Positions 33,339 through 37,758 of a stretch of DNA of 37,758 nt are shown piece after piece (position 1 is the first letter of the stretch; the number at the start of each line of letters is the position of its first letter). The position numbers and the translations under genes are program-made. Location: the NCBI GenBank assembly GCA_003645455.1, contig QNFE01000017.1:1-37758 (forward strand), written 5' to 3'. This stretch comes from Gammaproteobacteria bacterium (GTDB lineage Bacteria > Pseudomonadota > Gammaproteobacteria > QNFE01). The notes under the pieces are model-generated. The model was not told the DNA's origin, did no database searches, and saw nothing but the letters and a program-made list of their open reading frames with translations.

Positions 33339-33959
33339 TTATTTTGAAACAGCTGTGATTGTTTTATTTTTCAAACTCTTTATAAGTCCGTCAACTCCAT
33401 GAGTTTTTATCTCGTTCTTAAAAGTTGTGCGATAACTCGTAATCAAACTTACACCATCCACTAAAATATCATATATCAGCCATTTATTTTTTTTTAATAA
33501 TAGTTTATAATGCACGGGGATGGCAACTGTGCTAGTTTGTGAGATATTAGTTTTTACAAGTGCACGATTTTCTTTTGCTGATTTTTGATACGGATCATAT
33601 AAAATCCTCTCATTCGTATATTTATTCATCGTTTTGGCATAGGTTTTTACCAATAAAGTTTTAAAAGCTGTGGTGAGCTCTTGTTTTTTTGCCTCATCCA
33701 ATTTTTTAAAATCGCGACCCATCGCAAGATATGTCATAGATGTAAAATCAATGTGGGGCACTAATAATTCCACTGATTTTTTTTCTATTTTTATCTCACG
33801 AACCTCATCTTTTTCACTCTTGTCAAGAGTTGTGATAAATTCTAACATTGCATCACTTTGTTTTTTAATAAGATCAAATGCTTCGTTTGAGGCAAAGCTT
33901 TGTTGAGTTATAAAAAAAATACCCAACACTAAACCCAAACTAATTTTTAATAATTTCAT
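33339..33959 (-). CDS. mlaC: Phospholipid-binding protein MlaC
   Basis: A 206-residue periplasmic carrier that shuttles phospholipids between the outer-membrane MlaA complex and the inner-membrane MlaFEDB transporter. A signal peptide (LLKISLGLVLGIFFITQQSFA) is followed by LVPHIDFTSMTYLAMGRDFKKL, the typical pattern of a Tgt2/MlaC fold, then LLVKTYAKTMNKYTNERI and VHYKLLLKKNKWLIYDILVDGVSLITSYRTTF. A frame continues upstream to 34043, but that part overlaps the previous gene and is not a signal; the ATG at 33959 fits. It overlaps yjdF by four bases. The other mla genes are not in the window. Confidence 0.92.
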   Translation of the reverse strand: MKLLKISLGLVLGIFFITQQSFASNEAFDLIKKQSDAMLEFITTLDKSEKDEVREIKIEKKSVELLVPHIDFTSMTYLAMGRDFKKLDEAKKQELTTAFKTLLVKTYAKTMNKYTNERILYDPYQKSAKENRALVKTNISQTSTVAIPVHYKLLLKKNKWLIYDILVDGVSLITSYRTTFKNEIKTHGVDGLIKSLKNKTITAVSK

Positions 33960-34558
33960 TTCTTTTCTCCAAAAATATAAAATAAAAACAGGGCTAAAAT
34001 TGCCCCCAGCGTATCGGCTAATATATCTTTTTGAGCGTCCCATATATCACCCTGCGAGCCTAAAAATTCAATTCCTGCATCTCCTCCTGCTAAAACTGCA
34101 TACCACCATTCTATCACCTCATAACCACCTGCCACACTCATAACAGCAAATAAAGCGAATAAATATGCCACAATTTTCGTGCATAGTTTTTTTACAAGCA
34201 GCCATTCAGCCACGGCATAGGCATAAAAACCGACACTAAAATGGGCTATTCTATCAAAATGATTGCGGTCCTCTGACAAAAAATTACTCACCCATTCAAA
34301 CGGTACACTATCAAAAGTCCAATGACCGCCGATGGTATGTAAAAACAACCAAAAAGCCATCATCACCAAAGCAAAACGGCTAAATTGATAATATTTTAAA
34401 TATATCAACACCACAATAACAAACACAACAACAACAGGAATTATCTCTGCTACCCATACCTCACGGTGAACAGGATTTATACCCATTGCAATAAAAAACA
34501 GGACGAATATCAACGATAGATAAAATGCAAATTTATTATTTTCAGTATCTTTTGTCAT
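33956..34558 (-). CDS. YjdF/DUF2238-family membrane protein
   Basis: A 200-residue inner-membrane protein with about six helices. Family marks are NPVHREVWVAEIIPVV near the N-terminus, LHTIGGHWTFDSVPFEW, DRIAHFSVGFYAYAVAEW and SVAGGYEVIEWWYAVLAGGDAG, with the YEVIEWW and GSQGDIWDAQKDILADTLGA blocks at the end. Function is unknown. The frame also opens with a TTG at 34576; the ATG at 34558 gives MTKDTENNKFAF. It is followed by mlaC with an ATGA overlap, suggesting an envelope context. Confidence 0.88.
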   Translation of the reverse strand: MTKDTENNKFAFYLSLIFVLFFIAMGINPVHREVWVAEIIPVVVVFVIVVLIYLKYYQFSRFALVMMAFWLFLHTIGGHWTFDSVPFEWVSNFLSEDRNHFDRIAHFSVGFYAYAVAEWLLVKKLCTKIVAYLFALFAVMSVAGGYEVIEWWYAVLAGGDAGIEFLGSQGDIWDAQKDILADTLGAILALFLFYIFGEKK

Positions 34559-34576
34559 ATTCAAGCAATTATACAA

Positions 34577-34844
34577 CTTTTTAAGAAAAAGTCAAATAAA
34601 TTTATACTAAAACATCTCTCTATTGAAGCATCTTAATGATTCACAAAATTGGAAGTAGTGCTTTATCTCCGCCATTTTATCCCATAAAAACAAAGATTTA
34701 CAAAGCAGGACTGAAGTTCCGCTTCCAAGGCTCGGAGGTTATTTAAAACTTTCAAAAGCGAAGCTCTTAACTGCCGAGTTAATAATGATAGGCAATTTTG
34801 AAAAGGTGGATTCGCATCATAAACGCACCACCCCCAATTTATAC
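34577..34844. other. Gene-free gap
   Basis: No gene is visible. There are short inverted pieces (AAGCGAAGCTCTTAACTGCC and nearby AAGTTCCGCTTCCAAGGCTC), but I can assign none to a family. It lies between the divergent ends of the yjdF-like gene and the methylase locus. Confidence 0.35.
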
Positions 34845-34922
34845 TTAGTTCACGACTGATAGTTGTGTGTGGGTTACACCAACATCTTCTGCAATAGCTC
34901 TAAGAAAATCTCTGCCCCTAAT
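34845..34922 (-). pseudogene. Remnant of a protein C-terminus behind the methylase gene
   Basis: Just after the methylase stop, in a different frame, the strand encodes IRGRDFLRAIAEDVGVTHTQ followed by LSVVN and a stop. The amphipathic, well-formed helix-turn-helix-like text is unlike random AT-rich sequence and suggests the end of a lost gene, perhaps a transposase or DNA-binding protein. I cannot name the parent. Confidence 0.4.
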
Positions 34923-34923
34923 T

Positions 34924-37758
34924 TTAATTTTCAATTGTTTTAATCTCATCATCTGTGAGCTTGTATAGTTTATAAACCATCTGGTCTATTTCTTGGTCGG
35001 TTTGGTTTATTTGTTCTTGTAATTCGCAGGTGGTTTTTTTATCTTGTTCAAATAACTCTTGCCATTGGTCGGCAAGTTTTCTTTGTTCTAATTTGCTGTT
35101 GAATTTTATTTTGTGGGCTCTGGCATATTCGTTTATAAATTCGTCAAAGTTTAAGTTTTCAAAGTTTTTAAGTTTTTTGGGGACTTTTTCTAACTCTAAA
35201 TCTTTGATGAATTTTTGTTTAACACTTGATAATTTTTTATTTAATTCCAACATTGTGTCGGCTTTTTGTATGAATGGCTCTTTTTGTTGTTGGGTTATTG
35301 TTGGCATGGGAACATTTACCATTTTATTATAATCTAATTTTGCTCGTCCTTTTGTGCTTGAATCGCCATAGGCTACAAAATTTAATTTTTTGTAAAATTT
35401 AAAAATATTTGAGTTTAACCAAACACTTAAAAACTTATCTGCATTTGAAATAAAATATGATGAATTGTTTATATAATAACCATCTTCATCATAATAAAAT
35501 TTATGCTCTACTGCTGTATGGATATAAAGAATTTTCGGATTTTCAAATTGATTGTGATAAGAAATGCTGTCTTGTGTTTCAAACCACTTATTTGATGTCT
35601 TCTTTCTGCTGCCAGTTTTTCCAGATTGTTCTAATCTTTTTTTGCCAAAATTTTCTAAATAATTTTTAATGCCAATATATTTTTCTATGTCAATTTGTTT
35701 TGACGGAAAAGTGGTAATTATGAATTTATTGTTAAAATCAACAGTCCATTTATTTATCTCTGTCCCTGAAAGGTAAGGTTTTAGCAATTCTGCACTTTTT
35801 ATATCTTTTTTAATTAACTCATCTCTCGTAGTTTTGTCAATAATAAAAGCTTCGTTTAATCCTGTTTTAATGCCATATTCAATTCCATTTTTAGAGTATT
35901 CTTGCAATGTAATTGAATTGTTTTTCATTTTGTTGAGAATGTTTAATTCATCTTTGGTGTTAAAAACCCAAATATCAGGGTTTAAATCATTTTGATTGAC
36001 TAATATTTTTTGATATTTGTTGTTTATAAAATCATCAATTTGTTTGATTGGCGAATAATAAAATTCATCATTTTGTTTCGTTTTGCACAATAGCATAATT
36101 TGAGAATCAGTTGAGGCATCTTCAAAAACATTTAATTCAAAAAAATCAATGAGTTTTAATATTTTATGTTTTGAGGTAAACTGCCTTAACTCTTTTCCGT
36201 ATTTTGTTTTATAAAATTTATTTGGTGTAATAAAACCTAACAAACCATCATCTTTTAAAACACTTATTCCAACTTCATAAAAATATACATATAAATCTGC
36301 TGTGCCATTACCAACTTGAAAATTGTTGACAAAATATTGTTTATCGGTTTTTTGCAATAATTCCTGTCTCACATAAGGCGGATTGCCTATGACTATATCA
36401 AAACCACCGTTGTATTCTGGCACAAATGCTTGCTCATATTTAATTATAAATCTTGCAATGATTTTTTCTAATTTTATGTTTTTTGGTAACTCATGTTTTA
36501 TCCTGTTGTTTTGGATGTATTCTGCTGTGTTTGTTATTTGTTCCTCTGTTTGAATTAGTTTTTTGCCAAATTTTTGTGTCCACATGGCTACATATGGTTT
36601 TGACAAGGGGACATGTCCCCTTGTTAGTTCTACGGTGGATTTATTTTTTTCTTTTGACAAGGGGACATGTCCCCTTGTTAGTTCTACGGTGGATTTATTT
36701 TTTTCTTTTGACAAGGGGACATGTCCCCTTGTTAGTTCTGTTGTGTTTGTTGTTCTGCCCATAGTTTTATTACAAATTTTTGATGTCATAGCTTTAATTT
36801 TCCCTACTATTTTAGATACCTCCTCTTCTTCACAAACAAGCAACATATGCAAATGATCGCCACAAACATTAAAAGCCAATATATTTAATTTATCTTTTTG
36901 GGTAATATCATAAATTGTCTTGCAAATAACAACCTCTTCTTTTTGGGTAAAATATATGGGTTTTCCTGTTTTAACTTTATAATCTACCATTCTCTGCGAA
37001 TATCTTGAATTATGAGTTGCAGTTGTTATATGCCATACTTGTTTTTTCTTTTGTTTAAATATCTCTGGGAACTCTGCTTGCCAGTTAAAAGCATTGGCTG
37101 TTATTGTTTTGTCATCTATCAATGAATTACCACATTTTATTTTGTTGGCAAGTTTTGTCAGTGGTCGCCGGTTATCGGCGGTTTTCAGCCATAGGGATAG
37201 TTTGGCGATCTCGGTGGCAGATTCGTTTATATCTACTCCGTATAGGTTGTTTTCTAAGATGGATTTGTTTATATCGTGTTGGTTAAAAATATCACGGAAT
37301 AATAAAAAATCCTCTTGCAATGTTTTATGTTCGGTTACTAAAAACTCTAATGCTTGATTTAAAAAAGCACCACTACCGCAGGCGGGGTCTAATATTTTAA
37401 GGTTCAGCAACCAGTTTTTATATTCTGTTAGATTTTCTTTTGTTTGGATCTCTTGAAGGTTAAGCTTTTTATGATTTTTTGGTTTTATGATATTGGTTAT
37501 TTTTAACTGCTGTTTTTTGTTTTGGCAAAGTGTGCCTATTGTGTTATCAACTATATATTTGGTTATATACTCTGGGGTATAAAATATACCGTCCTTTTTT
37601 CTTTTTGATACGATTTTTTGTCTTAGCAAGGGGACATGTCCCCTTGTCAGTTCTGTCGTATGTCCCCTTGTCAGTTCTGTCGTATGTCCCCTTGTCAGTT
37701 CTGTCGTATGTCCCCTTGTCAGTTCTGTCGTATGTCCCCTTGTCAGTTCTGTCGTATG
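34924..37758 (-). CDS. Eco57I-like N6-adenine methylase with embedded HUH/Y1 transposase domain (5' end beyond window)
   Basis: At least 901 residues counted from a TTG at 37629, but that frame stays open to the window edge (43 more codons of TELTRGHT repeats), so the start is outside or uncertain. The methylase part has GIFYTPEYITKYIVDN, motif I DPACGSGAFL (~81) and motif IV IGNPPYVRQ (~414), then a TaqI-like target-recognition region (~540-800, AYGDSSTKGRAKLDYNKM). Between them, ~195-400, is a Y1 domain: WHITTATHNSRYSQR, FNVCGDHLHMLLV with the HUH His (259, 261), and EYIQNNRIKHEL with Tyr371 as the candidate nucleophile. Three TRGHVPLS repeats (~300-343) lie inside it. Related methylases go straight from a FPEIF segment to GGFDxVIGNPPY, so the domain is an in-frame insertion. 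Confidence 0.8.
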   Translation of the reverse strand, partial: HTTELTRGHTTELTRGHTTELTRGHTTELTRGHTTELTRGHVPLLRQKIVSKRKKDGIFYTPEYITKYIVDNTIGTLCQNKKQQLKITNIIKPKNHKKLNLQEIQTKENLTEYKNWLLNLKILDPACGSGAFLNQALEFLVTEHKTLQEDFLLFRDIFNQHDINKSILENNLYGVDINESATEIAKLSLWLKTADNRRPLTKLANKIKCGNSLIDDKTITANAFNWQAEFPEIFKQKKKQVWHITTATHNSRYSQRMVDYKVKTGKPIYFTQKEEVVICKTIYDITQKDKLNILAFNVCGDHLHMLLVCEEEEVSKIVGKIKAMTSKICNKTMGRTTNTTELTRGHVPLSKEKNKSTVELTRGHVPLSKEKNKSTVELTRGHVPLSKPYVAMWTQKFGKKLIQTEEQITNTAEYIQNNRIKHELPKNIKLEKIIARFIIKYEQAFVPEYNGGFDIVIGNPPYVRQELLQKTDKQYFVNNFQVGNGTADLYVYFYEVGISVLKDDGLLGFITPNKFYKTKYGKELRQFTSKHKILKLIDFFELNVFEDASTDSQIMLLCKTKQNDEFYYSPIKQIDDFINNKYQKILVNQNDLNPDIWVFNTKDELNILNKMKNNSITLQEYSKNGIEYGIKTGLNEAFIIDKTTRDELIKKDIKSAELLKPYLSGTEINKWTVDFNNKFIITTFPSKQIDIEKYIGIKNYLENFGKKRLEQSGKTGSRKKTSNKWFETQDSISYHNQFENPKILYIHTAVEHKFYYDEDGYYINNSSYFISNADKFLSVWLNSNIFKFYKKLNFVAYGDSSTKGRAKLDYNKMVNVPMPTITQQQKEPFIQKADTMLELNKKLSSVKQKFIKDLELEKVPKKLKNFENLNFDEFINEYARAHKIKFNSKLEQRKLADQWQELFEQDKKTTCELQEQINQTDQEIDQMVYKLYKLTDDEIKTIEN
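36602..36739. repeat. 54-bp tandem repeat with REP-like palindrome inside the methylase gene
   Basis: Two full 54-bp units and a 30-base partial third, at 36602, 36656 and 36710. Each begins with the palindrome ACAAGGGGACATGTCCCCTT plus GT. As 54 is a multiple of three, the coding strand gains an 18-residue unit with ELTRGHVPLSK each time. It lies between the HUH and the Tyr segments of the Y1 domain. Confidence 0.92.
37627..37758. repeat. REP-like palindrome followed by a 24-bp tandem array (runs off the edge)
   Basis: A perfect 20-bp palindrome (CAAGGGGACATGTCCCCTTG, 37627-37646) followed by 24-bp units starting at 37659, 37683, 37707 and 37731, and beginning again at 37755. Each unit keeps the right half of the palindrome (ATGTCCCCTTGTCAG) and adds TTCTGTCG. 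In the methylase frame they read TELTRGHT. The array continues beyond the window. Confidence 0.92.

Noticed and set aside
33960-34043. Longer MlaC start at 34043
   Set aside because: The added residues overlap the end of the yjdF-like gene and put a charged leader before an otherwise perfect signal peptide starting at 33959.
36602-37758. Tandem repeats as a CRISPR array
   Set aside because: The 24-bp and 54-bp units are contiguous, with no unique spacers, and are read in frame as protein, so this is a tandem palindrome repeat, not an array, despite the cas6-like gene in the window.

Overview
This window is AT-rich chromosomal DNA that most resembles a gammaproteobacterium. ZapD (limited to gamma- and betaproteobacteria), the gamma-type PurB, GmhB, an NlpD-like LysM/M23 lipoprotein, YciB, PsiE, MlaC and YccA all point that way. 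I cannot name the species. Small non-autonomous inverted-repeat elements are frequent and no transposase for them is present.

Layout, left to right. 1-637 (-): a lipoprotein with bacterial Ig-like/SwmB-type repeats that runs off the left edge. 1124-2564 (+): an overlapping trio of a small endonuclease VII-like HNH protein, a TerB-DnaJ protein and an FlK-like thioesterase. 2725-4196 (-): holA and a 5-formyltetrahydrofolate cyclo-ligase. 4488-7517 (+): a thioredoxin-fold protein, a MoaD-like protein without its GG tail, and the helicase uvrD. zapD (-). 8500-11847 (+): purB, gmhB, a Kunitz-domain lipoprotein and plsC, then a 49-aa protein. xseA (-). 14068-19947 (+): an RND efflux adaptor and pump, a secreted N/Q/P-rich protein and a ParA-like ATPase. 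tRNA-Asn and lipB (-). An outer-membrane protein and a frameshifted PP-loop tRNA-thiolase-like gene (+). psiE (-). iorB (+), tRNA-Ser (-). 24660-26194 (+): yccA-like, a small membrane protein, yciB. 26772-29918 (+): a parvulin, a YqaA/DedA protein, an NlpD-like protein and an orphan Cas6/Cmx6. A GT2 glycosyltransferase (-). obgE-proB (+). yjdF-like and mlaC (-). Finally a large Eco57I-like methylase (-) whose 5' end lies beyond the right edge.

Three repeat systems overlie the genes. (1) Eight copies of an 85-160 bp MITE with ends GAGACCTTTGCATAATTC and mostly 5-bp target duplications. Five begin within 0-7 bp of a stop codon; two supply the stop codon of a gene, and two supply an in-frame upstream ATG. 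(2) Three larger nested palindromes built on CCGTCATnnCGAGG. (3) A palindrome, CAAGGGGACATGTCCCCTTG, found three times inside the methylase gene and once, followed by 24-bp derivatives, at its 5' end.

The most unusual locus is the methylase (34924-37758). Between methylase motif I (DPACGSGAF) and motif IV (NPPY) it carries an in-frame HUH/Y1 (IS200/REP-type) transposase domain with HLH and a candidate catalytic Tyr. REP-like palindromes lie inside this domain and at the gene's 5' end, all read in the frame that gives TELTRGH peptides. Other notable items are the solitary Cas6/Cmx6 without a CRISPR array, the BPTI-like Kunitz lipoprotein with Lys at P1, the MoaD-like protein lacking GG, a holA with no normal start codon for its conserved N-terminus, and the one-base lesion in the PP-loop gene.
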